Assembly (NCBI GenBank): GCA_039922875.1
Contig: JBDTDV010000063.1
Span: forward strand, 1 to 22,115
Source: JBDTDV01 sp039922875
Lineage (GTDB): Bacteria > Actinomycetota > Actinomycetes > Actinomycetales > Microbacteriaceae
DNA: 22,115 nucleotides
Direction: 5' to 3'
This document shows, in pieces, positions 1-7,498 of this stretch; the stretch's first letter is position 1; each line of letters opens with the position of its first letter. The notes below the pieces were generated by a model, which worked only from the letters and a program-made list of their open reading frames with translations, was not told the origin of the DNA and did no database searches. The position numbers and the translations under genes are program-made.

Positions 1-19
1 CGCACGAGCCGTAATCGAA

Positions 20-328
20 TCAGCGCGAGACGAGATCCGCGTCCATCTCCGCTACGAGTGCGTCTGGCACCGTGTCCGGAATGGGCTCGATTCCCTCGAT
101 CACCGCGAGGCGGTCGCCCACTTCGCGCATGATCGTCGAGATCGGCGTGCCGAGCGCGTCGGCGACCGATGCGAGGATTTCTGAAGAAGCCTCTTTCTGG
201 CCCCGCTCCACTTCGCTGAGATACCCCAGCGCCACGCTTGCCTTACTGGCGACTTGCCTGAGGGTACGCCCCTTTTGCAGGCGGAAGTCCCTGAGCACGT
301 CACCAATTTCCTGACGTACAAGAATCAT
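20..328 (-). CDS. clgR: ClgR-like XRE-family transcriptional regulator
   Basis: A 102-residue DNA-binding protein that is almost entirely one Cro/C1-type helix-turn-helix domain (about residues 6-65, with recognition segment GYLSEVERGQKEAS). In actinobacteria, ClgR activates clp protease genes and other proteolysis or stress genes. The family assignment rests on the HTH sequence, the small size and the position behind pgsA and cinA, as in corynebacteria and mycobacteria. The ATG start is supported by a strong ribosome binding site, AGGGAGG, about 6 bases upstream. The gene is 159 bases downstream of cinA, so it may have its own promoter; an inverted repeat lies in that gap. I could not find a clear copy of the published ClgR box there. 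Naming as ClgR is likely but not proven from sequence alone. Confidence 0.85.
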   Translation of the reverse strand: MILVRQEIGDVLRDFRLQKGRTLRQVASKASVALGYLSEVERGQKEASSEILASVADALGTPISTIMREVGDRLAVIEGIEPIPDTVPDALVAEMDADLVSR

Positions 329-451
329 TGGACCCTCCCTATTCGTACCTGCCAGTAAATGGAAATTTCGATCTAACTGCCGTTTCCGGAATGCTTCACA
401 TTACACGCATCCTTTGCACGAGACTATAACGGCCATCACTGGACTTTGCTT

Positions 452-484
452 GTGAACCTGCTAGTTGTAACCAGCCTGGTTCAC
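452..484. promoter_or_regulatory. Inverted repeat between cinA and clgR
   Basis: GTGAACC (452-458) and GGTTCAC (478-484) form a perfect 7-bp inverted repeat separated by 19 bases. A second, smaller palindrome, ACCAGCCTGGT (470-480), overlaps its right side. The repeat begins 3 bases past the cinA stop and about 120 bases before clgR. No T-run follows on the minus strand, so it is not a standard intrinsic terminator. It could be an operator for clgR or a weak RNA hairpin. The function is inference. Confidence 0.35.
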
Positions 485-487
485 CGA

Positions 488-982
488 CTATTCCGTGGCG
501 TCAGCGGTGAACGCGACCAGGGCTCTGATGCACTCCCGCACCACCTGCGCCCTGATGCTGGCTCGGTCACCCTCCAGGGTCAGGGCCAGGACCCGGGATC
601 GGTCCCCCATGGACAGGCCGACGAAGACCGTCCCCGGGGCGTGGCCACCCTGCGGGTTCGGGCCCGCGACACCGGTTGCCGAGATCCCGATGTCGGCCGC
701 ACGTCCGGCGACCGCAAGTCGGGTCCGGATACCACGAGCAAGCTGATCGGCCACCTCTGGGTGCACCGGCCCGTGTTCGGCAAGCAGGTGCTCGTCCACC
801 CCGGCCATGGTGTGCTTGATTTCGGTCGCGTATACGACGACCCCGCCCAGCACGACGGCGGAGGCTCCGGCCGGCCTGGTCAACTCTGCGGTGAGCTGAC
901 CGCCGGTCAGCGATTCGGCGACGGCGACGGTCAATCCGCGCGCGGTCAGGTCGGCGATCAGCCCGGCGGTCGGGTCGGTCAT
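488..982 (-). CDS. cinA: CinA C-terminal domain protein / nicotinamide-nucleotide amidase
   Basis: A 164-residue protein made only of the CinA C-terminal (PncC) domain. Related enzymes hydrolyse nicotinamide mononucleotide to nicotinate mononucleotide plus ammonia, in pyridine nucleotide recycling. Visible family motifs are AVAESLTGG (residues 20-28, candidate catalytic Ser24), YATEIK (51-56, with Lys56), the glycine-rich GVAGPNPQGG (about 104-113) and GTVFVG. The N-terminal molybdopterin-binding-like (COG1058) domain of full-length CinA is absent, as is usual for this actinobacterial locus. The ATG at 982 was chosen because it overlaps the pgsA stop as ATGA, implying translational coupling; longer readings in this frame run into pgsA. 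Whether it takes part in competence or only in NMN salvage cannot be told here. Confidence 0.9.
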   Translation of the reverse strand: MTDPTAGLIADLTARGLTVAVAESLTGGQLTAELTRPAGASAVVLGGVVVYATEIKHTMAGVDEHLLAEHGPVHPEVADQLARGIRTRLAVAGRAADIGISATGVAGPNPQGGHAPGTVFVGLSMGDRSRVLALTLEGDRASIRAQVVRECIRALVAFTADATE

Positions 983-1572
983 CTGGCCCGTTCCCTGGAG
1001 AGTTTGAATCCGTTCCACAGGTACTCCAATCCGCTGACCACGGTCAGGAGCACCGCGATCGCCATCACCACGGCGTTGGCGACGTGGATCCAGTCGCCGA
1101 CGATCAACCACAGCGGCACCAGGTAGAGGGAAATCGCCACCGACTGGGCGATGGTCTTCAGCTTCCCACCGCGAGAGGCCGGAATCACCCGGTCGCCCAG
1201 TTCGACGAAGCGCCAGACGGTGATCCCGATCTCCCGGACCAGGATGACGATGGTCACCCACCACCACAACTCACCGAGGATCGACAGGCATACTAAGGCT
1301 GCCCCGGTCAGCACCTTGTCGGCGATCGGATCGAGCAGCTTGCCGAGATCGGTGACCAGGTTTCGCCGCCTGGCGATCGCCCCGTCGATACCGTCGGTGG
1401 CGATCGCGAGGATGAACAGCACCGCAGCAGCCCAACGCAAGGCGCCGTCAGCGCCGTTGTCGACCAGCAACATCCACACGAAGACCGGGGCGAGCAGGAT
1501 CCGCACCACGGTGATCAGATTCGGCACGTTCCAGTTGCCCTGCCGGGCCGGTCGTTGCCCGTTCTGACTCAT
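979..1572 (-). CDS. pgsA: CDP-diacylglycerol-glycerol-3-phosphate 3-phosphatidyltransferase
   Basis: A 197-residue integral membrane enzyme of the CDP-alcohol phosphatidyltransferase family. It condenses CDP-diacylglycerol with glycerol 3-phosphate to phosphatidylglycerophosphate, the committed step to phosphatidylglycerol and cardiolipin. The full signature D-x2-DG-x2-AR-x8-G-x3-D-x3-D is present: Asp60, Asp63, Gly64, Ala67, Arg68, Gly77, Asp81 and Asp85. About five hydrophobic segments surround it, and NVPNLITVVRIL near residue 15 is the usual N-terminal motif. It starts 4 bases after the ftsK stop with a GGGAG ribosome binding site and overlaps cinA by 4 bases. The family also contains phosphatidylinositol phosphate and cardiolipin synthases. 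The ftsK-pgsA-cinA context favours PgsA. Confidence 0.92.
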   Translation of the reverse strand: MSQNGQRPARQGNWNVPNLITVVRILLAPVFVWMLLVDNGADGALRWAAAVLFILAIATDGIDGAIARRRNLVTDLGKLLDPIADKVLTGAALVCLSILGELWWWVTIVILVREIGITVWRFVELGDRVIPASRGGKLKTIAQSVAISLYLVPLWLIVGDWIHVANAVVMAIAVLLTVVSGLEYLWNGFKLSRERAR

Positions 1573-1576
1573 CGAA

Positions 1577-4231
1577 TTACTCCCTGCCGGTCAGGCCCCA
1601 GGCATCCTCGTCCGAGGGGCCGTCCACCTCAGGATAGCCGGAGGTCATCTCCGCCACCGGGTCTAAGTGGCCGCCGCGTTGGTCAGCACCGCGTTGGTCG
1701 TCGCCGCCGCGCAGTCGAGCCAGCACCGCCGGCAACTGATCGGCACCGACCAGGACGTCCCTGGCCTTCGACCCCTCGGACGGGCCGACGATCTCGCGGG
1801 ACTCCAGGAGGTCCATCAATCGGCCGGCCTTGGCGAAACCGACCCGTAGTTTGCGCTGCAACATTGAGGTCGAGCCGAATTGGGTGGACACGATAAGTTC
1901 GGCCGCGGCCAGAAGCACCTCGAGATCGTCACCGATATCGGAGTCAATCTGCTTCTTCTCGACGTGAGCGGCGACATCCTGCCGATAATCGGGCCTGGCC
2001 TGGCGGGTCACGTGCTCCACCACCCGGGTGATCTCGGCCTCGCTGACCCAGGCGCCCTGCACGCGCAGCGCCTTAGAGGCGCCCATCGGCAGGAATAATC
2101 CGTCGCCCTGGCCGATCAGCTTGTCCGCACCGGACTGGTCGAGGATCACCCGGGAGTCGGTCACACTGGTCACCGAGAACGCCAGCCGGGACGGTACATT
2201 CGCCTTGATCAGCCCGGTCACCACGTCGACCGACGGGCGCTGGGTGGCCAGCACCAGGTGAATCCCGGATGCCCGGGCGAGCTGGGTGATCCGCACGATC
2301 GAGTCCTCGACGTCACGTGGCGCGACCATCATCAGGTCGGCGAGCTCGTCGACGACGATCAGCAGGTACGGGTACGGCTTGAGATGACGCTCACTGCCGG
2401 CCGGCAACACGATCTCGTCATTGACCACCGCCTTATTGAAGTCGTCGATGTGCCGGAAGCCGAAGCTGGCCAGGTCGTCGTAGCGCATGTCCATTTCTTT
2501 GACCACCCACTGCAGCGCCTCCGCAGCCTTCTTCGGGCTGGTGATGATGGGGGTGATCAAATGCGGAACGCCGGCATAGATACTCAGCTCGACGCGCTTG
2601 GGGTCGATCAGCACCATCCGGACGTCGGCGGGTTTCGCGCGCATCAGAAGGCTGGTGATCATCGAGTTGACAAAGCTGGACTTGCCGGAACCGGTGGCAC
2701 CAGCGACCAGAAGGTGCGGCATTTTGGCGAGATTGGCCACCACGTAGCCCCCGCCGACGTCCTTGCCCACCCCGATCGTCATCGGGTGATGGCTGTTGGC
2801 CGCCGCGTTGGAACGCAGCACGTCGCCAAGCGACACGATCTCCCGATCCTTGTTCGGGATCTCGACGCCGATCGCGCGTTTGCCCGGGATCGGCGAGAGG
2901 ATCCTCACCTCGTTGCTGGCCACGGCGTAGGAGAGGTTTTTGCTCAGCGCGGTCACGCGCTCCACCTTCACCCCTGGGCCGAGCTCGATCTCGTACTGGG
3001 TCACGGTCGGACCGCGCGAGAACCCGGTTACGGTCGCGTCAACGTGGAACTGCCGCAGCACCTCGGTGACCTGAGCGACCACCTCATCGTTGACGGCGGA
3101 GCGCGTCTTGGCCGGGCTGCCGACGGCGAGGGTGGATGCTGCCGGCAATTGATACGGCAGCGTCGCCTGATGCGATTGAGGAGTTTCAGCGGTCACCGGA
3201 GCCACCTCGCCGGTGAAGCGCTCGATGGCATCTTCCGCCTGGCGCAGTTCGCCGATCACCTCGGTCTGGTAATGGTCGGAGGCGGGGTCGGGCTCCAAGG
3301 CGCTGTCGAACTCTCCGCCGTGGACCGGCGGCGAGCCGAGGATATCGGTAACCGACGCGCCATCCGCCGGGGTGAGCACGGGATTGTCGAAGGCCGGGTC
3401 TTCCTCACGTCGGCTCGTGTTGCGGCGCCACCATGGCAGTCCGGCGTCCGCCTCGGCACCGTCGAGCTCGACCTGGTGCGCCTTCTGCTCCTTCGCGGCT
3501 GCCCGCTCCTCCTCGGTGGAGAGCTGGGCACCGAACAGATACGCGTATAGCTCCCGGCCCCGCGCGGCCACCTTGTTCGGCGGGGTCTTTGTGATGATGA
3601 ACAGGCTGAGCAGCACCAGCAGGATCACCACAGCCGTGGCGCCCACCGGAGTGATCAGTGCGATCAACGGAGCCGATACCATCCAGCCGATCACCCCGCC
3701 GGCACGGGCGAGGACCTCCATGCCGTCGCTGGGCTGGGGATGCCCGCTGAAGATGTGGCACAGGCCGGACACCGAGACCAGCAGGAGGGCCAGGCCGATC
3801 CCTACCCGGGTATTGTCATGCACCGAACTCGGCTGCCGGAACAGCCAGATCGCGAACATCAGCATGATCACCGGCAGGGCGAAGGCCACCCGGCCGAACA
3901 ACCCGCCGAACGCCCAGACATCCAGCGCCTGGGCCACCGGGCTATCGATCATGAACCATTCGACGATCGCCCCGGCGACCGCCAGTAGCACGATGAAGAA
4001 CGGCAGGCCGTCCCGACGCTCGTCCTTGGACAGCTTCTCCGGTCCCAGCGCCCGGGCGGCTCCGCCGGTGAGATGGGCCAGCCCCATCCAGATCCGCCCG
4101 AGCAGCCCGGGCTTGCCTGCGTCACGATCCCGGCCGGCCGGGCGACTCTTCGCCGGCTTGGGCCCGCGCGCGGACGAGCGACCGCGGGACGACGTGCCGC
4201 GGGCGCGGGTCGTTTTCGTGCTCGTAGCCAT
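1577..4231 (-). CDS. ftsK: DNA translocase FtsK
   Basis: An 884-residue FtsK/SpoIIIE ATPase that pumps DNA through the division septum and helps chromosome dimer resolution. An Arg/Lys/Ser-rich N-terminus (about 1-45) is followed by four or five membrane segments (about 75-225), an acidic low-complexity linker (about 225-370) and the motor. Walker A GATGSGKSS has its lysine at about 517. Walker B LLIVVDELADLM lies near 625-635, and LVLATQRPSVDVVTG follows. A C-terminal gamma winged helix (about 765-835) would read polar DNA motifs (KOPS-like). I chose the ATG at 4231; an in-frame TTG at 4261 would add ten residues, but neither start has a strong ribosome binding site. It lies downstream of rnj and 4 bases before pgsA. 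Intact, with no missing key residues. Confidence 0.97.
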   Translation of the reverse strand: MATSTKTTRARGTSSRGRSSARGPKPAKSRPAGRDRDAGKPGLLGRIWMGLAHLTGGAARALGPEKLSKDERRDGLPFFIVLLAVAGAIVEWFMIDSPVAQALDVWAFGGLFGRVAFALPVIMLMFAIWLFRQPSSVHDNTRVGIGLALLLVSVSGLCHIFSGHPQPSDGMEVLARAGGVIGWMVSAPLIALITPVGATAVVILLVLLSLFIITKTPPNKVAARGRELYAYLFGAQLSTEEERAAAKEQKAHQVELDGAEADAGLPWWRRNTSRREEDPAFDNPVLTPADGASVTDILGSPPVHGGEFDSALEPDPASDHYQTEVIGELRQAEDAIERFTGEVAPVTAETPQSHQATLPYQLPAASTLAVGSPAKTRSAVNDEVVAQVTEVLRQFHVDATVTGFSRGPTVTQYEIELGPGVKVERVTALSKNLSYAVASNEVRILSPIPGKRAIGVEIPNKDREIVSLGDVLRSNAAANSHHPMTIGVGKDVGGGYVVANLAKMPHLLVAGATGSGKSSFVNSMITSLLMRAKPADVRMVLIDPKRVELSIYAGVPHLITPIITSPKKAAEALQWVVKEMDMRYDDLASFGFRHIDDFNKAVVNDEIVLPAGSERHLKPYPYLLIVVDELADLMMVAPRDVEDSIVRITQLARASGIHLVLATQRPSVDVVTGLIKANVPSRLAFSVTSVTDSRVILDQSGADKLIGQGDGLFLPMGASKALRVQGAWVSEAEITRVVEHVTRQARPDYRQDVAAHVEKKQIDSDIGDDLEVLLAAAELIVSTQFGSTSMLQRKLRVGFAKAGRLMDLLESREIVGPSEGSKARDVLVGADQLPAVLARLRGGDDQRGADQRGGHLDPVAEMTSGYPEVDGPSDEDAWGLTGRE

Positions 4232-4312
4232 ATATTCCACGGTACTTGCGGCCACCGGCAATGCCCGGTAAGCGGTGGCGAGTGTCTCGCTGTTCTGCAG
4301 GCCCAGGGACCG

Positions 4313-5989
4313 TTAGGCCTCGATGACCAGCGGCACGATCATCGGCCGGCGGCGGTAGCTGGAGTTCACCCAGCGGCCCACCGTGCGGCGCATCACCTGG
4401 GAGAGCGCGTGCGGGTCACGTACGCCGTTGCGGGCCGCGTCCGCCAGCGCTGAGACGATCTTGGGTTTGACGCCATCGAAGACCATGTCATCCTCGGCGA
4501 AGCCCTTCGCGTGGATCTCCGGCCCGACCACGACCCGGCCGGTCGCCGCCTCGACCACAACGATGATGGAGATGAAACCCTCCTCACCGAGGATCCGCCG
4601 ATCCTTGAGGTCGGCGTCGGTGATCTCGCCGACGCTGGAACCGTCCACGTAAACGTACCCGAGGTCGAGCTGGCCGACCACGGTCGCGACGCCGTCCTTC
4701 AAATCGATGACGGTGCCGTCCTCGCCCCTGATCACGTTCTGCTCCGGCACACCGGTGTCGATGGCCAGTTTGGCGTTCGCCGCGATGTGCCGGTATTCAC
4801 CGTGCACGGGCAGCACGTTCTTCGGCTTGACGATGTTGTAGCAGTACAGCAGCTCGCCGGCCGAGGCGTGCCCGGAGACGTGCACCTTGGCGTTGCCACG
4901 GTGCACGACGTGCGCGCCGAGCTTGGTCAGCCCGTCGATGACGCGGTACACCGCGTTCTCATTGCCGGGGATCAGGCTGGATGCCAAGATCACGGTGTCT
5001 CCCTCGCCCACCACGATCTGGTGGTCCAGATTCGCCATCCGGGCCAGCACCGCCATCGGTTCACCCTGCGAACCGGTGGACATGTAGACGATCTTGTTAT
5101 CCGGAATGTCCCCGGCCTTCTTGAAGTCGACGAGCACGCCATCGGGCACCTTCAGATAACCGAGGTCTGCGGCGATGCCCATGTTGCGAACCATCGAGCG
5201 GCCCAGCATCGCGACCCGCCGGCCGTTCGCCTGCGCCGCGTCGAGAACCTGCTGGACCCGGTGCACATGGCTGGAGAAACTGGCGACGATCACCCGTCGC
5301 GGGGCGCGGGCGATCACGTTGTCCAGCACCGGACCGATGGAGCGTTCCAGCGCGGTGAAGCCGGGCACATCGGCGTTGGTCGAGTCGGTCAGGAACAGGT
5401 CGACTCCCGCCTCACCGAGTCTGGCGAAGGCGCGCAGGTCGGTGATCCTCCGGTCCAGCGGCAACTGGTCCATCTTGAAGTCGCCGGTGTGCAGCACCGT
5501 GCCGCCCGCGGTGCTGATCGCTACCGCGAGCGCGTCGGGGATGGAGTGGTTGACGGCCACGAACTCCAGGTTGAACGGGCCGAGCTTCTCATGCTGACCC
5601 TCCCTGACGGTGAGGCTGTAGGGCTGGATCCGATGTTCTTTCAGCTTCGCCTCGACGAAGGCGAGGGTCAGTCCTGAGCCGATCAGGGGGATGTCGGGGC
5701 GAAGTTTGAGCAGGTACGGCACCGCGCCGATGTGGTCTTCGTGGCCGTGCGTGAGTACGACTCCGACGACGTCGTCCAGCCGGTTCCGAACCGGACTGAA
5801 GTCCGGGAGGATCAGATCGACCCCCGGTTGGTTCTCCTCGGGGAACAACACCCCGCAGTCCACGATCAGGATTTTGCCGTCGATTTCGAAGGTGGTCATA
5901 TTGCGACCGATTTCGCCGAGTCCGCCGATCGGCGTGATGCGCAGCGTTCCGGGGCGCAGCGCCGCCGGCGTATATACGGAATTGGGCAT
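4313..5989 (-). CDS. rnj: Ribonuclease J (beta-CASP metallo-beta-lactamase RNase)
   Basis: A 558-residue beta-CASP nuclease with endo- and 5'-exoribonuclease activity in mRNA decay and rRNA maturation. The metallo-beta-lactamase motif HGHEDH is at residues 81-86. His148 (VNHSIPDALA), Asp170 (HTGDFKMD) and the C-terminal His396 (PVHGEYRH) supply the other metal ligands. The beta-CASP region includes ASFSSHVHR (about 236-244) and VHVSGHASAGEL (about 369-380). A C-terminal domain follows and the length is normal for the actinobacterial type. The ATG is preceded by TAGGAGGGCTT, one of the strongest ribosome binding sites in the window. It lies 65 bases downstream of dapA with a hairpin in the gap, so its level may be set partly by RNA structure. 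Confidence 0.96.
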   Translation of the reverse strand: MPNSVYTPAALRPGTLRITPIGGLGEIGRNMTTFEIDGKILIVDCGVLFPEENQPGVDLILPDFSPVRNRLDDVVGVVLTHGHEDHIGAVPYLLKLRPDIPLIGSGLTLAFVEAKLKEHRIQPYSLTVREGQHEKLGPFNLEFVAVNHSIPDALAVAISTAGGTVLHTGDFKMDQLPLDRRITDLRAFARLGEAGVDLFLTDSTNADVPGFTALERSIGPVLDNVIARAPRRVIVASFSSHVHRVQQVLDAAQANGRRVAMLGRSMVRNMGIAADLGYLKVPDGVLVDFKKAGDIPDNKIVYMSTGSQGEPMAVLARMANLDHQIVVGEGDTVILASSLIPGNENAVYRVIDGLTKLGAHVVHRGNAKVHVSGHASAGELLYCYNIVKPKNVLPVHGEYRHIAANAKLAIDTGVPEQNVIRGEDGTVIDLKDGVATVVGQLDLGYVYVDGSSVGEITDADLKDRRILGEEGFISIIVVVEAATGRVVVGPEIHAKGFAEDDMVFDGVKPKIVSALADAARNGVRDPHALSQVMRRTVGRWVNSSYRRRPMIVPLVIEA

Positions 5990-6035
5990 AAGCCCTCCTA
6001 TTCAGTTGTGTTTCTGTTAGTCGTTTATGGGCGCC

Positions 6036-6055
6036 GGCGCCGCTCAGGCAGCGCC
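6036..6055 (-). terminator. Tetraloop hairpin abutting the dapA stop codon
   Basis: On the minus strand the last base of the dapA stop codon begins an 8-bp stem (seven G-C pairs and one G-U pair) closed by a CTGA tetraloop; the 3' arm ends at 6036. No U-run follows, so it is not a textbook intrinsic terminator. It could attenuate read-through into rnj or protect or process the 3' end of the dapA mRNA. The palindrome GGCGCCGGCGCC (6030-6041) offers a competing fold on its 3' side. The pairing is seen directly; the function is inferred. Confidence 0.45.
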
Positions 6056-7032
6056 TATCGCGTGGTGCCGGCGATCTTGGGCAGAGCGCCGCCCGCGGCC
6101 GCATTGCGGTCCGGCCGGAAGTTGCTGAAGTCGACACCCGGAATGCCGCGGACCAGGTCGATCTCGGCTTCGATCTGGGCGGCCTCCCACTCCTCGGGCC
6201 CGACCAGCGGAAGCCGCACCCTGGGGCTGCCGATCCTGCCCAGCCCGTGCAGGATGTACTTGGCCGAGACCGTGCCGGGGATGTGGGTCATGATCGCACG
6301 CACCAGCGGTTCGAGCTTTTGATGGGCTGCGGTGGCGGTGGCGAGGTCGCCCGCGTTGACCGCGTCGACGATTTGGCGGTAAGGGGCCGCGGTGATGTTC
6401 GCCGTGACTCCGACCAGGCCGGTGGCTCCGATGGCCAGATGCGGCAGCACATTAGAGTCGTCGCCGGAAAAATAGAGCAGATCGGTTTGATTCAGGACTC
6501 TGCTGACCTCGCTGAAGTTCCCCTTGGCATCCTTCACCGCGAGGATGTTCGGGTGTTTAGCCAGCCGCAGGATCGTCTCGTACATGATCGGGATGCCGGT
6601 GCGGCCCGGAATGTCGTACATCATCACCGGGAGATCGGTGGCGTCGGCGATCATCCGGAAATGGGTGAGCACGCCGGCTTGGGTGGGCTTGTTGTAGTAC
6701 GGGGTCACCACAAGATTGCCGTCCGCGCCGGCCTTCTCGCTTTGCTTGGCCAGCTGCATCGCGTGCGCGGTCTCGTTCGATCCGCCTCCGGTGATGATAC
6801 TGGCACGTCCGGCGCTGACCGACTTTCCGACCTCGACCAGCTTGATCTTCTCGGCATCGGTGAGCGTCGAGGTCTCGCCGGTGGTACCGGAGACCAGGAT
6901 GCCGTCGGCCCCGGCGTTGATCACGTCGTCGATGTGCTTTTCCACGCCGGGCCAGTCGACTTCGCCGTCGGGGGCGAACGGTGTCACTAACGCAACCAGC
7001 ACCTGGCCAAAGGGATTCTCTACTTTCGACAC
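6055..7032 (-). CDS. dapA: 4-hydroxy-tetrahydrodipicolinate synthase
   Basis: A 325-residue class I aldolase-fold enzyme condensing pyruvate with aspartate semialdehyde, the first committed step to diaminopimelate and lysine. Signature elements are SGTTGE (Thr50 and Thr51), Tyr139 in MMYDIPGRTG and the Schiff-base Lys167 in LAVKDAKGN. The start is placed at a GTG (VSKVENPFGQ), 10 bases after the stop of the upstream small gene. The same frame stays open further upstream, but that part is out of frame with the neighbouring gene and has no family similarity. It ends with about 25 residues (FSNFRPDRNAAAGG...) beyond the usual barrel, as in other actinobacterial DapA. It is in one unit with dapB and the small membrane protein. 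Confidence 0.95.
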   Translation of the reverse strand: MSKVENPFGQVLVALVTPFAPDGEVDWPGVEKHIDDVINAGADGILVSGTTGETSTLTDAEKIKLVEVGKSVSAGRASIITGGGSNETAHAMQLAKQSEKAGADGNLVVTPYYNKPTQAGVLTHFRMIADATDLPVMMYDIPGRTGIPIMYETILRLAKHPNILAVKDAKGNFSEVSRVLNQTDLLYFSGDDSNVLPHLAIGATGLVGVTANITAAPYRQIVDAVNAGDLATATAAHQKLEPLVRAIMTHIPGTVSAKYILHGLGRIGSPRVRLPLVGPEEWEAAQIEAEIDLVRGIPGVDFSNFRPDRNAAAGGALPKIAGTTR

Positions 7033-7042
7033 GAGATACAGG

Positions 7043-7498
7043 CTACCGGTTCCCGGCGCCGGCGCGATGTTGCAGCCTGATCGCCTCACGAATCGCAGCG
7101 CGGGCGCGGCGGCGATCCCCGGAGTCGTCGTAGGCCATCCCGAGCCTGAACCAGGCCCGCCAGCTCTCCGGCTCCGCGTCGACCCTGGCCTTCGCGGCGG
7201 GAAACCTGGCGTCGGCAGCCGCGCGGACGGGTCGCCCACTCGGACGCCTCGGCAGGTCGTCCGCAGGCAGATCGTCCTCCCGCTCAAGGATGCGCACCAG
7301 AGCCTGGGTGTGGACACCGAACATGAGTTCCCGGACCAGCACCCACGCGCCGATCACCGGCAGTACAAGCAGCGCCACTCCCATCGCGATGCCGATCGGC
7401 GAGCCGGTGCCCACCAGCAGCACGGCACGCTGCCCGAGGACGACGAGGTAGATCACCAGCAGCGCCGCCATCACGATCGCGGCAACACGACCGGTCAT
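7043..7498 (-). CDS. Small membrane protein with C-terminal TPR-like segment, unknown function
   Basis: A 151-residue protein that I do not recognise as a named family. Two hydrophobic segments are visible (about residues 5-25 and 35-57), followed by a charged linker (about 66-100). The C-terminal stretch (AEPESWRAWFRLGMAYDDSG, then RRRARAAIREAI) fits one tetratricopeptide-like helix pair. Topology suggests a two-pass membrane protein with the TPR-like part in the cytoplasm. The ATG overlaps the dapB stop as ATGA, and dapA follows after 10 bases, so it is cotranscribed and probably translationally coupled with lysine biosynthesis genes. Similar small proteins between dapB and dapA are, to my recollection, common in Micrococcales. 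No catalytic motif is visible and I assign no function. Confidence 0.8.
   Translation of the reverse strand: MTGRVAAIVMAALLVIYLVVLGQRAVLLVGTGSPIGIAMGVALLVLPVIGAWVLVRELMFGVHTQALVRILEREDDLPADDLPRRPSGRPVRAAADARFPAAKARVDAEPESWRAWFRLGMAYDDSGDRRRARAAIREAIRLQHRAGAGNR

Noticed and set aside
329..487. Canonical ClgR box for autoregulation
   Set aside because: I searched the gap for the CGC-N5-GCG core and found no convincing match.
983..1267. N-terminal extension of CinA that might look like the missing domain
   Set aside because: It lies out of frame inside pgsA and shows no CinA N-terminal motif; the ATGA overlap defines the start.
2258..3550. Open reading frame of 430 codons on the plus strand
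   Set aside because: It is antisense to ftsK; composition (Asp/His/Arg/Gly-rich) is the usual shadow in high-GC DNA and it has no recognisable domain or ribosome binding site.
4511..5677. Open reading frame of 388 codons on the plus strand
   Set aside because: Antisense to rnj, which has all its catalytic motifs.
7033..7317. N-terminal extension of DapA by about 95 residues
   Set aside because: It overlaps the small membrane protein gene in another frame and is Arg/Pro-rich without similarity to DapA.
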